Positions 36,582 through 48,614 of a DNA stretch of 64,000 nucleotides are shown piece by piece. The notes beneath the pieces are model-generated. The model was given only the letters and a program-made list of their open reading frames with translations, had not been told where the DNA came from and ran no database searches. Source of the stretch: Ulva prolifera (Eukaryota; Chlorophyta; Ulvophyceae; Ulvales; Ulvaceae); contig CM041197.1 in assembly GCA_023078555.1 (NCBI GenBank), forward strand, positions 11,567,257 to 11,631,256, written 5' to 3'. The translations under genes and the position numbers were made by a program. The stretch's first letter is position 1, and every line of letters begins with the position of its first letter.

Positions 36582-38029
36582 CTACGGGTCCGCGAGGCCG
36601 TGGGCCCGCCAGCCCGAGAGGATCATCTCCGGGCCGTAGTCCGTGGCCTTGAAGGCGGGGTGTGCCTGGGTGCTCTTGATGTAGGCGTTGAGTGCCGGAA
36701 AGTCGTCAGGGAACGACCACTTCTTGAAGTGGGGTAGAGCCACGGAGGCGTGGTAGAGGCGTGGCACCTGCAGCACCGTGTTTGGGTGTCATCGGGCCCG
36801 ATCACATAGAACAAACCCCGGAGTTTTGGGGGCTAGTCTCAGAATGGCAGACCTAGATCTGCTACGATGCGATCGGACACTGACTTGCAGCAGGCTGGCA
36901 TCAGCGGCGTGTGTTTGCTGAGAGGGTGATTGGCTGTGCAGGGGTGGAGGTTGTGGTCGATGACCGGCATTTGATTCTCTGAAGGCATCTGCGAGGGGGT
37001 GAGCGTAGTGACAAGCAGGAACCTCAGCGCCGTGGATGCACACATACACGCACACAGCGCAACACTGCAGCCCTGTCGCTGCGCGCCGACGTCGACACCT
37101 CATGCTCCAGCATGAAGGTGCCGCTCGGTTCCACCCCTGACCACGGGCTTGGCGTAGATGCAGGCGGACGTGCGGTATCGCAACATGCAGGTGTGTGGCA
37201 GCGCTGGCCAGCTCGCAAAGGTGCACCGGTCGGGGTGTTTGAACACCGCTCTGCTGAGAAGGCACCGCACCAGCATTGCATCGGGCGCTTTCATCTCTTC
37301 CCCACCGAGATATGGGCCGTTCTCGGCCAGGTATGTGTCCAGCTGCTTCAGTTGCTCCACGAAGGCTGCTTCTTTCTCAGCAGCGTCCTCATCGGAGGCC
37401 TTCAACAAGCCCACGAAAGATGGGAAGAACTTCTCCGCCACTCCTGCAATCTGGCCCTCTCCGACAGGCACATCAGTGTACTTCTCTTCCAGATACGCAC
37501 AGATGTCGCCAGAGTCCGCGACCCACTCCCCGCCATCGTCTAAAACAGGGACCTTTCCCTCTGGACTTTTCTCGAACAGCCAGTCAGGCTTCTTGCTGAA
37601 ATCGATGTACCCTTTCTCATACTCCAGCCCCTATAGCAAGAGGGATCACCATTACACCTGAAGCGATCGTCGAGTGGAGCGCCCTTCTTGCGCGCGCAGT
37701 CGTGTTCACTCCCAGCGCTCTCGCGCGAACACCGTGACATGGCTGTGTGGACAACACATCAGGGGGGGATGCATGGCTCTACAGAACCTGTAGGATCACA
37801 CACAGCATCGAGCATGTATAATCAAGGCTCACACCTTCAGCTCTAGCGTGAGCAGCGCACGATGGCAGAACGGGCAATCTCCCAGGACGCTGTTGTCGGG
37901 ATCGCCCTTGACCCAAATAACTCGGGATGCAGACATACTAACAGCCCGCTGATTCACTGCAGATCGTGCGGTTGGAAATTGAGGTGTCCGGAATGCGACA
38001 CGCTGCTTCGGAGACAGGAAGGCTCGCAT
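36582..38029 (-). CDS. DHAR: Dehydroascorbate reductase (glutathione-dependent), probably plastid
   Basis: Three exons, 38029-37835, 37630-37271 and 36767-36582, all phase 0, give 246 residues. About 35 N-terminal residues are rich in Arg, Ser and Ala and look like a transit peptide. Then comes VIWVKGDPDNSVLGDCPFCH: the DHAR glutathione site with CPFC, whose first Cys is catalytic. Exon 2 begins YEKGYIDFSKKPDWLFEKSP and has the thioredoxin-fold cis-Pro block GKVPVLDDGGEW and the LEEKY helix. The C-terminal GST-like domain includes LYHASVALPHFKKW and ends shortly after ILSGWRAHG. DHAR regenerates ascorbate from dehydroascorbate using glutathione in the ascorbate-glutathione cycle, protecting plastids from oxidants. 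The second exon starts after an unusual GCTATAG acceptor. A paralogue with the same exon plan lies immediately upstream on the same strand. Confidence 0.92.
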
Positions 38030-39574
38030 GATGTATGTTGTGAGGCCTCACTGAACCTGCGACTATGTCATTACGGCACACTATAAACACGCCTGACATC
38101 GTCGAGACATGACTCGATGCTCTTGCGCTATGATTTGATGCCGGAGGACTTCGAACTGCGCCATGCATCAGCAAGCTGAAGTCCAGCCACGTTCAGGCCT
38201 GTAGCGCGTGCAGCCGGGTGTCGCGTAATTGCATACAGCACTTGGATCCAAGCATGATCTTGAACATACGAGGCAGGTTACTGTGCAGGTCCGGAATGTC
38301 AAAATGTGATGCACGCATATGATCTTTGTACAGCTTGATCGCTGGTTGACAGCTTGCGGCTGAACAACATCGCCAACACGGTGCTCAATCAGATCAAGTC
38401 ACATGTGACATTTGTGCACTTCACATGTGGCGACTCAGCGATTCTCCTCCAGATTGATTTCAGTCTTCCATCCTGATTCACAGCATGCTGTGCACATATG
38501 CCACCCGTTGCAGTTGACTTGCTGTCTGCACGAAGCGCAATCGCTGTGTGCACCATAAAATCCGATGCGCTGCGCCCGAGTGCAATGAAGCGGCTGGCTC
38601 TTGCTGCAGTAGCATTCCAACAGCTTGATTCTCCTGCAGTGTGTGTAGGTCGGCACATGACTGCACCCACTTTGCACTGCTGAGAACTATTACCAATACT
38701 GTCACTCAGGGGACGTATTTTTGGCTAGAGTGCCATTACTGGCAAGCACCAGAAGTTCTTTCCGCCAGCGCAGATTGCATCTGCATGCGGTTATCTGTCA
38801 TGCAGTGGCCGCTCTTGTTGATCATAGGCTAACACCCGGATGTCTGACTCATTGATGCGCTTGGCTTCCCATGGCCTCTGATGTCGGCAATTGCTAGATC
38901 CCATACATCTACTTTACCATACATGCCACCGAACGCCACCGAACGCCGGCATCCGGTGCAGAAAGCGGCATGTGGAATGCAATGCCACAAATGTGTCCAC
39001 CATAACATACTTCCAGTGTTTTGCTGTTTTATGGCCTCATGTAAAGAAGTGAGCCTACTGGAAGAGTGCGATAATGCCAACCGGTGATCCGTTATGTTTG
39101 CATGCCCTGCCGTGGCACATGCCCTGCCATGGCACGGCCTTGTGCAGGGTTGCATCTGCATGTACACCGCATCCACGATTTTGAGAGTCTGTATTTCCAT
39201 CCTGAAGTTTGAGGCTCCTTGGACTGCCTGGCTACACAACAAAGTTTTTGCCACTGTACATGTTCCTAGGGCTGCGGTATGTCCCGCCAGATCCAATCCA
39301 AGGTGCACAACAAAGCTCCACAAAGCTGCACAGTCAGTGACGTGCTGTACATTTCTGAGCTGCTTGCTTGCTATACTAGGCCTTGCGTCGTTGCTGCCTC
39401 ATCATGGTGTCCAGAGCAGCTGTTGGTGTGTGTGCTGGGGACAGCGATGCTTCAGGCCACACACAGATTCAATGACAAAGGCCCGACCTAAGAGGTGCTT
39501 CACAAATCCCTCGACTCATGGCTGCATTCACTCCCGTTGATCCAAGCTGTCATGAAGCCTGGCTGAGTTGGCTG
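38030..39574. other. Spacer between the two DHAR-like genes
   Basis: This 1.5-kb stretch should contain the promoter of the CPFC DHAR gene and the 3' UTR of the upstream paralogue. No coding exon was supported. Short direct repeats such as CATGCCCTGCC(G/A)TGGCA occur near 39100-39135. Confidence 0.5.
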
Positions 39575-40611
39575 TTAATCAGAAGAGGGCATCGGTATGC
39601 CTTGATCAAGCCAGTAGCCGATGATTGCAGGTGTTCCACAATTGCTCTTCTGAACAGCTGCAGAGTCTGCTGTGGCATCTAGGTAGCCCCGAATGGTGGG
39701 ATAGTCCTTCAGAATGTCTACATGTTTGAAGTACGGCACAGCAACAGCAATGTGCTGTACAGTTGGCAGCTGCACAACACAACTATACTCACTAGGCCGT
39801 CTAAACATTTTACGCAACTACTGCATCGAGACACAACAGCCAGAAGGTAACAATGCACCAAGTGGCTAGCACAGGCTGAACTCGATGAAGAAAGATCCAT
39901 ATGCACTTTCAGTGTACAGGACGAGAAGCGCACTAGCAGTGCATCTTCGGCGCAAATGTTGCAGCCAGAATGGGCTGGTGCAGCTGCAGTGATGTAGGCT
40001 TCCACTTCATCCAGCTGCCTGCGGAGGTCCACTCCCGAGGCGAATGCACATGAATCATTGGCTAAGAGATATGCCCTCAAAAACGGTTGCAGCAGGAGTC
40101 CGGCGCGAGGGACATGGAGCGTATCAGGTTGCGATGTCTGATATTCCCTGTCCAGATGCTTGGCAATTGCACTGACCTCTGCAATCCATTGTCCACCGTC
40201 GTTGAGCACTGGAACTGCCGCGGACGCACTCACTTCACGGAGCCATCTTGTCGGCTCCCTGTGATTCACGAATGCGAGATTGTAATCCAAGCCCTGTACA
40301 AAGCTTGTCCTGTGCCTCGGCCATTGCGTGGCTTTCATGTACTGCACTACTTGCTGGCGTGCTGCTTCCATATTGGCACGATAGATTTGTTCGTGAGCAG
40401 ATTAAACTGACGTTCAACGCGGCAAGGGCAGTACCTTTGAGTCCAGCAGAAGCTGCGCACGCTGACAAGCAGGGCATCCAGTTCTCGCAGCCTGGTACTG
40501 ATCACCTTCGACCCACAGCGTGCGAGGGGCACGAAGAGAATATCGATCTACGGACGTAGGAGGGATTCGCGTCTGCTGGCGCGGGTGCGATGAGGTAGCA
40601 AGCCGTGGCAT
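39575..40611 (-). CDS. Divergent DHAR-like protein with CPAC active site
   Basis: Three phase-0 exons, 40611-40435, 40293-39934 and 39769-39575, give 243 residues; the middle exon is 360 nt, exactly as in the neighbouring DHAR. The start is the ATG at 40611, and about 30 N-terminal residues could be a transit peptide. The redox site is ARTGCPACQRAQLLLDSK, so the catalytic Cys is kept but CPFC has become CPAC. The glutathione-binding block reads AAVPVLNDGGQWIAEV, with the Val-Pro kept, and the C-terminal domain reads VQHIAVAVPYFKHVDILKD. Sequence similarity to the CPFC copy is clear but limited, so the duplication is old. It may still reduce dehydroascorbate, or have shifted to other thiol-disulfide substrates, as other GST-fold proteins with changed active sites have. 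The ends of helices and the C-terminus remain intact with no frame break. Confidence 0.82.
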
Positions 40612-40997
40612 GGCTGCGAGCCGTGCTCCAGTACAAGAGCATGGCCACGAATAGGGTCGACGTAGTGTCAAGCACTGTTCATGAGGTTTGTTCGTGCAGG
40701 TGGAGACAGAGGTCTTGTTTTTTCTGACGCATTCTCCCGCTGAGATGTGTCTGAGGTGTGTTGAAAATCAACACAGTGCACTTTGAGCATGCAGTACATT
40801 CACAATGTAAGGCGCGACGTGTCATTTAGTTTCGTGTCAAAATGAGTTTGAGAGACTTGGACGCTGTGCGAGTAGTTCTCTAGGCGTACATCACCACATT
40901 GTTGACTTATACCGCTGGGCGGTTGTCGTCTGGACTGCACATCGACGGTCTGCAAGATGTAGAGCTCCTGTAGAGCTGATAGCTGCCTGTGTTTGAT

Positions 40998-43296
40998 ATG
41001 AGTCAGTCTTTGTGGGAAGCATCATCTTTAGAACGCATTCCAGATGAACAGCGACATCAGCTTGACGAGCTGCTGTTCACGCCTGCGTGGGACAACATCG
41101 TTATCGAAAAAGCGTTGCAAAAGTATGCATTGTTGCCACGGGCTGCTCGTGAAGCTTTCTGTAGCATGGCGGATGTATGCTGTGCTGTGGCATGCTGTGC
41201 TGGTGTACTTGACACCAGTAGACGGCGAACATGCGTTGCAGGCCTGGCAAGCGCACGATTACTGGCGAAAAGCTGACCTTGCTTCGCTTGAAGTATGACG
41301 CGCCGTCAAAGGTGGAGGTGCTCCCTCGGCTCTTCCAAAGATGCGCCCACATCAAGATCAGAGCAGACATACTGAACAAGCCATATCTTGTTTTGTACCC
41401 CTGGCACAAGTATCCGACTCCTCCACCATGCGTGCGCCTCATGGATGCCATGCTAGCACAAAGCGGCATGTCCCCACCTGCTGCGCCAGGTACGCGGTGC
41501 GCAAGGCCATCGCTAATAATCGTCAGTCCCTATGCACTACTCTACCAATCTGCAACATGGGCTTCTGCTTTGGCAACCTGGTCCACAGCCAGCTCGTGAG
41601 GCCTTGTCCAGAATCTCGCGCACAGCTGATCTCCACCAGACCTGCTGCCTGGGAGCGACCCTGTCTTGTTTGGCGGCTGCTGCCTGCTGCTTGGGCACAT
41701 GCCGCCACATCTTTGTTACACATCATGCTTCAGCATCATGCTCACCGACTCGCAGGCGCCGTGCTCAATCGCAAGCAGAAGCTCCTCGTTTTTCCTTTGA
41801 GACTACATTTCTCTACACAGCTCTAGTGACATGCGGCAGTGACTTGAGCACGCATCACCAATGCAGAAATCGCCGCACGCACACACTGACGCCCCGTCCC
41901 TCCCCCGTGCAGGCGCCCCAAAGATGTGCATCGCCGCCCCACAGTCGATTCTGCTACCAGCCCCGGCGGTAGCCAGCCCCGCCGACCCCACCGCCGCGGC
42001 CGCCGCCGCGTACCTCTCCGCCGCACGCGCGCTGCCGCTGCAGCAGCGGCGCCGCCTCGCCGATGCGCTCTTCATGCAGGCCGCCGCGATGCACCTCTTC
42101 CAGATGCACTCCGTGCTTCCCCCGCCGGCGCTCGCGGAACTCATCTGGCGCGACCGCGAGACCCTGGAGGACCTCGTCTCCCATGGGGCGCCCCCCGGGC
42201 ACCCCCTCCAGGAGGACCCTGCCCAGCCCCGCGGCGAGCAACAAGGCCACGGGGAGGACAATGGTGCCAGTGATGGCCCCGCGGCCACCGCCGACCCGAC
42301 CCATGGCTGGTGTGAGGACTACCGCACGATTCTGAAGCTCTCGACGGTACGCATGCCCCGCATGCATGTTGCTCATGTTCTGTCTGATAGACTTCTGGCT
42401 GTTGGGGGCCGGCTGGGCTTGCCTGTGGTGCCGCTGGCGGGCCTGCGTTGGTGTTGCGTGTTGGTGTTCGTGCGGCTCCCACCACATCTGCCTTCCATAG
42501 CTGGAGCAATGCATACCGTCGTGGCAGCACGGCGACCCAGTGGCGTTGCGCATTTGTGTCAAAAAACAGCCAGAAATCTCACAAAGCACGTCCTGTCACC
42601 CAGGGCTGGGGTGCAGATCTACCCGCTGAAGCTGCAGCGGCACCACGTGCCCATCGTCGCGGAGCGCCCCGGCCTCGCGGTCGCGCTGCTGCGGCGGTGG
42701 GCGCCCGCCGGCTCCGCGCTGCGCCTCACCGGCGGCCGCCGCGTCTCCGTCGGCCTGCTGCCGGCATGCCTGAATCTCACTGAATACTCGGACTGGGCGC
42801 AGGTGCCGCCGGCGCAGCGCGCCGACGTGCAGCCGCTATGTATGCACCCCCGCACGCTAGCTGAGGCCGTCATCCAGCTGCACGCCAACGCGACAAAGTG
42901 CGATCCCCCCTCCTACCCGTGCCCTGCTTGCTCCCGCCACCTGCATGTCTGCGGGACTCGAGCTGGGCCGCTTCTATGATGTGTCTGTCCTGATGCCTCA
43001 CAATTAGATTTAGGGAGTATCGCATGCGATGGTACATGGCTTGGATACACTTTTAGGTCCGGATATTGGGAATTCTGATGACCCTGTGGAGTACAGATAC
43101 TGTACATGATCGAGCCCGCCGACCCAACAGCGTGCAGCGTGTGTGCAGGCTGTACATCCGCCTCGAGTGGGAGGGCCTGCGGCAAGTAATGCTCAGCCTC
43201 GACCTCGTGCAGAGCATCGCGGCGCTGGCGTGCTGCGTCAACGAGGCGCTGCTGCGCTTCCACGTCCGCAGCGTCAACGAGAAGACATACGTGTGA
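40998..43296 (+). CDS. Five-exon protein of unknown function
   Basis: Model exons: 40998-41174, 41222-41489, 41913-42346, 42617-42897 and 43149-43296, about 435 residues, with agreeing phases. Exon 1 encodes a charged helical N-terminus (MSQSLWEASSLERIPDEQ, ALQKYALLPRAAREAF). Exon 2 has KLTLLRLKYDAPSKVEVLPR and CAHIKIRADILNKPYLVLYP. Exon 3 has an Ala-rich helix region (RRRLADALFMQAAAMHLF). Exons 4-5 encode YPLKLQRHHVPIVAERPGLA, LLRRWAPAGSALRLTGGRR and LYIRLEWEGLRQVMLSLDLV. No transmembrane helix or known motif was recognised. The weak point is intron 1: it would be only 47 nt (GTATGC to CAGTAG); the alternative acceptor at 41241 puts exon 2 in a frame that soon stops. The last three junctions are well supported. 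The third exon is much richer in GC than exons 1-2. Confidence 0.6.
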
Positions 43297-44911
43297 GCCG
43301 TGAACCTGTTCGCTGACAATGATGGGCACACGCGCGTGAGCCGCGCAATGATGGTGTGCTTTGCTGGGTTGACTGTTGCCTGGGCACGCTGATGCCTCCA
43401 GTTCTTTGCGCTGCTTGTGCTGGCGATACTGGGTGGCGGTCCCGCACTGGAGGCGGTCCTCCGTGCTTGCTGCGCACACGCGGGCTCACGACTGAGCTGG
43501 ATGCGCAGGCTCATGAGGTGTCGCATTGGGGGCGTTGTGGTGATCGTGAGATGCGGTTGACCTGGAGCGTGCTGCAGTCTGCTTGCTGCTGATCTGGCGT
43601 GTCCATGTCCTTTCAGCAGCAGGTGGTAGGTTGTATGCTGGGCACGGCATTGATGCCCGCAGGCAGTGGCGGCCCTGCTGAATGTCTCTGTGTGACCTTG
43701 ATGCTCATGTGTGGAGACACGACTGTGAGGGGTGCGTCGTGGGTGCATCGCAGTGTCGAGGCCTTCTGTGGAGTTGAAATAATGCCGGACCTGCTAGAGT
43801 CTAGCTCAGAACTCATAAGCTTACAGACAGTGCTGGTGTTGAGAAGCCGGCACTCCTGCTTGGTGTTGAGGGCTCGTGTTGTGTGCTTATCTGATGTCTG
43901 CGCAGACAGCCTGTGTCTGACAGTGTCTGACAGTGAGGCCACCACGGTTTGACACATAAGTGTGAACTTCTGGTCGCATGGAAACGATTGAAGCGTGCCG
44001 ATGCAGCCCGGTGGCCAGCGAATCGCTCATAAAAGCGTCTTGCATGCAGAGTGCACGGCTGAATACGACCCACAGCATACAACCCAACACCAGGCAGAAT
44101 AGAGTGTACATCATCTCATTCGATCACTCGGCAGACAGATTGAAAGTAGCATTAATTGTGCATGCATGGCACCAGCAGTATTCTGCAGACACCCGCCAGA
44201 ACTGAAACTCACCAGTAATACGGGGGTTTCGCTTCGGAGATGACTATGCATGGCTGCAGGGTATGAATTTGAGTGCATGACCGCCGGCACCAAGAAGATT
44301 GTAAGTCAGGCTACGGGTGTGCTGTCCAGCTACTGCAGACGCCCACCACGCATGTGGCACATGTTTGCGCTGTGAGATCTTAAAAGTGGCCCCTGCAGGG
44401 CCAGTCAACACATGTGCCCCCCCTCCCGTTTGCTGCCAGACCCACATCAGCCATTCATCGCCAGAAAGACGCACGCTTCAGCTAAAGCCCTAGTCGCGCC
44501 TCAGGCAGCACGACTGAGGGCAACCCATCGATGCCAGAGCCTTCATGCCCATACTCGATCTCGCAGAGCCTTACGCTCTGGCAGCCAACAGTGGCTACAA
44601 GGGTACAAGCCCGAGGGTGCTGTGATTGTTGCCTGGACACAACCAGAACCCTGCGCACCACGCTGTGCACCATGCAGCTCTGTGTGCCGACATCGCGCTC
44701 GATCTCCGAGCTGTGTGTCAGATGACGTGGTCATCTCACACGGCTGCCCTGCAGCACACCTGCCTCCCTCTGTGAGGCTCTGGGATTCTCATCTGCAGCT
44801 CTGGGAGGGACGCCGACGGGGCGTGGCGGAGCGTGAAGCAGCGGGGCGTGAAGCAGCGCTCTGCCGCTGCGTACGGAGGGCTGGGGGTTGGGCGTGCCAG
44901 CGCATCCGGCT
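43297..44911. other. Interval without a supported gene
   Basis: Holds the 3' ends of two converging genes. Several open frames exist (for example about 44412-44915, plus strand) but they lack protein-like composition and splice context. Confidence 0.5.
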
Positions 44912-46915
44912 CTAGTCGTCCTTGGGAGGAGTCAGGCCGAAGAAGGCGTTGCTGTCATCAAGGAGGATCTTCTGCAGCGACGGGCGGATGCCGAAGTTGT
45001 AGACCTTGGTGACCACCGCCCGCAGCGTGACCTGGCAGAGGAGGTACACAAACGACTGCACACGGAAAGGCGCATTCAGGCAGGCAGGCTTGGGGACTGA
45101 GACCAGTGTCACCCTGCGTGTGGCTGTGGGGGGATGACCGTGTCCACTACACGGTGGCCGTGGGTGCGACTTGTTGTTGCCACGTGTGATCTCAGCGCAA
45201 GCTGTTCTCACACTACAGCAGAACAGCCCTGACAACAGCTCGGATTAAGCCAGCTACTACCTGGCTGCTGCGTGCGTGGTGTCCTTGCAACAGTGACGCA
45301 GCAGAGTCGGCGCTTGCTGGCACACGGCGGGTGAGGCAAGCAGGAAGGGAGGGCACTGGAGCTTCGGAGGCCTGGGCCGTACCACTGACACCTCACAGGC
45401 ATCCGCATCTGCTGGTAGGCCGCGGTGGGTGACGTATCGCAGCAGGGGCAGCGGCTCAAAGGGCAGGCGCGCGACGGCCACGCCCTGGAAGCTCCGGGAG
45501 AGGACCTGGTAGAAGATGAGCATGAGCAAGCCCGACTGCACGTGACACCAGGTATCAGTGTCTCTCGTCAGAGCAGGAGGTGTAGCTTGGCTGTGTGTCT
45601 GTGGATGTGTGGCACGAGAGCCTGGTAAAACAGCTCAAGCCAGTCTTGGACTTGATACATGGCCCATGAAACATGAGTGATGATATGAGCCTGAACGCCG
45701 TCGCCTGTGAATCGAGCTGATTGTGACCGTGTGGCCATGCTGTACTGTCAGGCTTTGTGCTGGAGACTGGAGTCAGTGCACCCCTGTAGGTGGTGGTGGA
45801 TTTGGCTCCAGCGGTCCAGGACCATGCAGTACATCCTCGCCAGATGCAAGCGTGAAGTGTGTTCGGCGGAGCTGAACATCTCCGAAGAGGCAGTGTGACA
45901 TCGTCCAGCTGGCGAAGGTCACACGCCGGGCCAGTCGCCTACGCTGCATGTGGTTGGTACATATGAGGCTGTGACTGCAGCCACATGTGCAATCAATGCC
46001 CAGCGAGAGATGTGTGCACTGAATATGCAATGGGATGTGCCAGTGCCGGGCAGTGCCGGGCAGTCTTTCGTGGCATCTGTGCTCCGTGTTTGGCAACATG
46101 CAGCAGAAGCTTCGATCAGACTGATCCCAAGAAGCGCATCAGGTCACAGGCGATGAATATGTGAAGCATGTATGTCAAGAGGTGTGGGCTTGGTGTAGCA
46201 CATGTCTGCTTGTAATCTGGCACAGGATGGGGGAATGCGTTGGGTTGCTACTGGAGGCTCATGGTGAAAGTACAAGCTGGCAACAGCGGTGTTGAGCAAT
46301 AAGCATGCGAATGTGTGACGAGATGCCTCGATGTCAGCGCTACTTCCAAACGATGATATGCTGGACTACTATGTCCGTTCGGTGTGTATTGACATGGCAA
46401 TGCGTTATCGCGTCCAGGTGCCCAAGCACCTGTCTGTGTGTCCCATTGATTGCCTGGGCGCTGAAGTTCGACTGCGCACCAACACCATAACGACGGTCCG
46501 AGTCTTCTGCAACTCAGTCATGTTCGCTTTCATCTGGTATTCAGTCCTGGTCTCCTTCTTCTTCTTTGACTTGGCCTTGCTGGCTGTGTTTGATTTCAGT
46601 GTCTACAAAATGCAAAGTTTCAGATGTCCAAAATCCACTGGAAATATGCATAGATGCTGTCACGAGGTGGCGTCAGTCTGCCTAGATTGCCCTGCACCGG
46701 GAACCAACGCACAATCAACATGCCATACAGGCTGAAAGCCGCAGGGATGGCAGAGATACCGCCCACACCTCCAATCGCTTTTCGGCCTGCAACAAGTTTT
46801 GCTTCAATCTCTTGTATCGATCTGTCCTATACACAAGACCCCATGAGATAACCTCGTTCACGATCGCAGCTAACACGGATGCCGCCAAGACAACGAAGCC
46901 CCTGGTCACCGGCAT
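44912..46915 (-). CDS. TMCO1: TMCO1-family ER calcium-leak channel / GET-EMC-like insertase protein
   Basis: Four phase-0 exons, 46915-46769, 46602-46486, 45535-45392 and 45055-44912, give 183 residues, close to the 188 of the animal protein. Exon 1 carries the first transmembrane segment and the family signature ISWGLVYRTDRYKRLK. Exon 2 is the Lys-rich coiled-coil arm (SKAKSKKKKETRTEYQMK). Exon 3 has the second membrane segment (LLMLIFYQVLSRSFQG) and VARLPFEPLPLLRYVTHRGL, matching the conserved VAKLPFTPL block of TMCO1. Exon 4 carries the last membrane segment (FVYLLCQVTLRAVVTKVY) and a short tail. TMCO1 resides in the ER membrane; in animals it is described as a calcium load-activated channel and as part of a membrane-protein insertase at the ribosome. 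The start is the ATG at 46915. It is divergent from the YchJ-like gene, about 490 bp away. Confidence 0.9.
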
Positions 46916-47406
46916 GGCTATCACGAGCTGATTGCTACAGCTGAGCTACACAGACATCTCTATCGGGCACAGCTTGTGTGCATAATGTACGACGCAACGC
47001 CTTGCCTGCAGCTACAACATTAAACTAGACGTATCTGAACAAGCCGTCTATGGAAACAGACGTCAGCCGTGCTACATCAACACAACAGCTGTTGGTCAAT
47101 CTCTCCGTCCCCTTGCCGAATGCACTGGCTGTTTTGCAGGCATGCGATGGCTCTGTTGGCACATGCATACAACCGGGAACGTGCATCGGAAGGCGTCCAC
47201 CCGATCTCCGCCATCGATCCAAGAGGACCAGCAGAAGCGTATGTATGATTTTATCTGCTCAGGTCATACGCCGTGATCGCTCGACATCTGTTAACTCTGT
47301 TCTGCCACGTCCACCCAGCTCATTGTTTTTTGAACTCCGCATGGCCCATCTACACTAGCCATTTGCCGGAATGCCGTCGGAGGCAGCCTGAGTATAAGTA
47401 TCTGTG
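46916..47406. promoter_or_regulatory. Intergenic region of a divergent gene pair
   Basis: Separates the start codons of TMCO1 (minus) and the YchJ-like gene (plus), so both promoters should lie here. An open stretch at about 47050-47250 (plus) could be a 5' exon of the YchJ-like gene but no phase argument supports it. No known promoter motif could be named. Confidence 0.4.
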
Positions 47407-48429
47407 ATGCGTGCTGCCTTCTGCGCCTCATCCCCTGCATTGTTGCCATCGCGGCAACGTTGTCGCCCGGCTGCCCCTGGCGCGGGAAAAGGCTTCGGAG
47501 CCACTAAACAGAGCAAAGTCAGCAAAAGCGAACAAGACAAGCCGCACTACGTTCGTAACAAGGGAGCATGCCCTTGTGGATCAGGGGACCCCTTCAAGGT
47601 GAGCTACGGATTCAAGATGCCTGCACCTCAGCACAACTGAGCTCACTTGACATGCGGAGCCCGAGTCTCCGTCCAACGCCCTTCCTCTCAGACACGCTGT
47701 CTATACTCTCTCTACTGCTACGTCAAATTGAGGTACTGAGGTCCAATGCAGACCTGCTGCGGTCCGATTATCACCGGCGTGAAGGACGCCGAGACCGCTG
47801 AGGAGCTCATGCGGTCCCGATTCTCAGCCTACTGCCTTCGACAAGTGAAGTATATCGTGGAAACCACTCATCCCGACTCTGCGGCCGCGAAAGGATCCTG
47901 GTACAATGGCAAGCAAGTTTCGACGCTGAAGGTGCTCAATGCTGACCATCTGCCACGCTCGCTTACCGTTGCTCAACAAATGAACAACGGCATGTGTCAC
48001 ATCATACGTTACAACAGCAAATTTGACAGTGCATGCACATGATGGCAGCTAGTATGCCTTCCACAGCACAGTGAAAGCTTGTGCTCTTTGTACATGCTTT
48101 CTGATCGTGGTCGTGAGGTCAAGCCAGATTGCTGTATGCAATGGGCGTGACCCAGTCTGACACTGCAGGCTGACGTCAGAGCAACAGCCGCAAAGACGGA
48201 GTTCCACAAGCTGAAGATCCTGTCGACCGAGGCAGGCGGGCCAGACGATCAAGAAGGCCGCGTGCGCTTCACCATCACCTTCAAAACCATCGGCCAGACG
48301 ACTGGCGGTCAACGGGACAGCCAGCAGCCGATGCAGACAGCCACAGAGCTGAGCAGCTTCAAGAGGCGCGACGGTGCCTGGAGCTACGTGGACGCAGTCG
48401 AATCTGACTACACGGCACATACATACTGA
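47407..48429 (+). CDS. YchJ-like protein with SEC-C type zinc motif
   Basis: Exons 47407-47598, 47752-47931 and 48169-48429, all phase 0, give 210 residues. The first 45 or so residues are Ala/Arg/Ser-rich and could be a transit peptide. Exons 1-2 assemble the SEC-C-like motif CPCGSGDPF...TCCGP (two CxC/CC pairs that bind zinc), followed by EELMRSRFSAYCLRQVKYIV and ETTHPDS, the start of the YchJ/UPF0225 domain. Exon 3 (FHKLKILSTEAG, VRFTITFK, SSFKRRDGAWSYVDA) is the beta-rich remainder and matches the cystatin/NTF2-like fold of YchJ. The biochemical role of YchJ proteins is not established; the zinc motif is shared with the SecA C-terminus. The protein is complete in length for the family; the second C-terminal SEC-C motif of bacterial YchJ is absent. 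Confidence 0.87.
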
Positions 48430-48574
48430 TGGACTGCAGAGCAATCACAGCCAACGTTAATTGCAGCGCACCACCGCCCCGTCGCCTCTGACCTCCTCAC
48501 GCACGCCTTACAACGGCCACAACGAAGAGATCCGGGGTTCTTTTGTCCCCTGGTTTAGCAGGTTGCATGCTAAT

Positions 48575-48614
<40 letters not shown>

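Noticed and set aside
41242-41292. Alternative second exon AWQAHDYWRKADLASLE of the unknown gene
   Set aside because: It follows a good acceptor in the right phase, but the frame stops at once and the next exon (41913) fits only the other frame, which stays open to a phase-matching donor at 41489.
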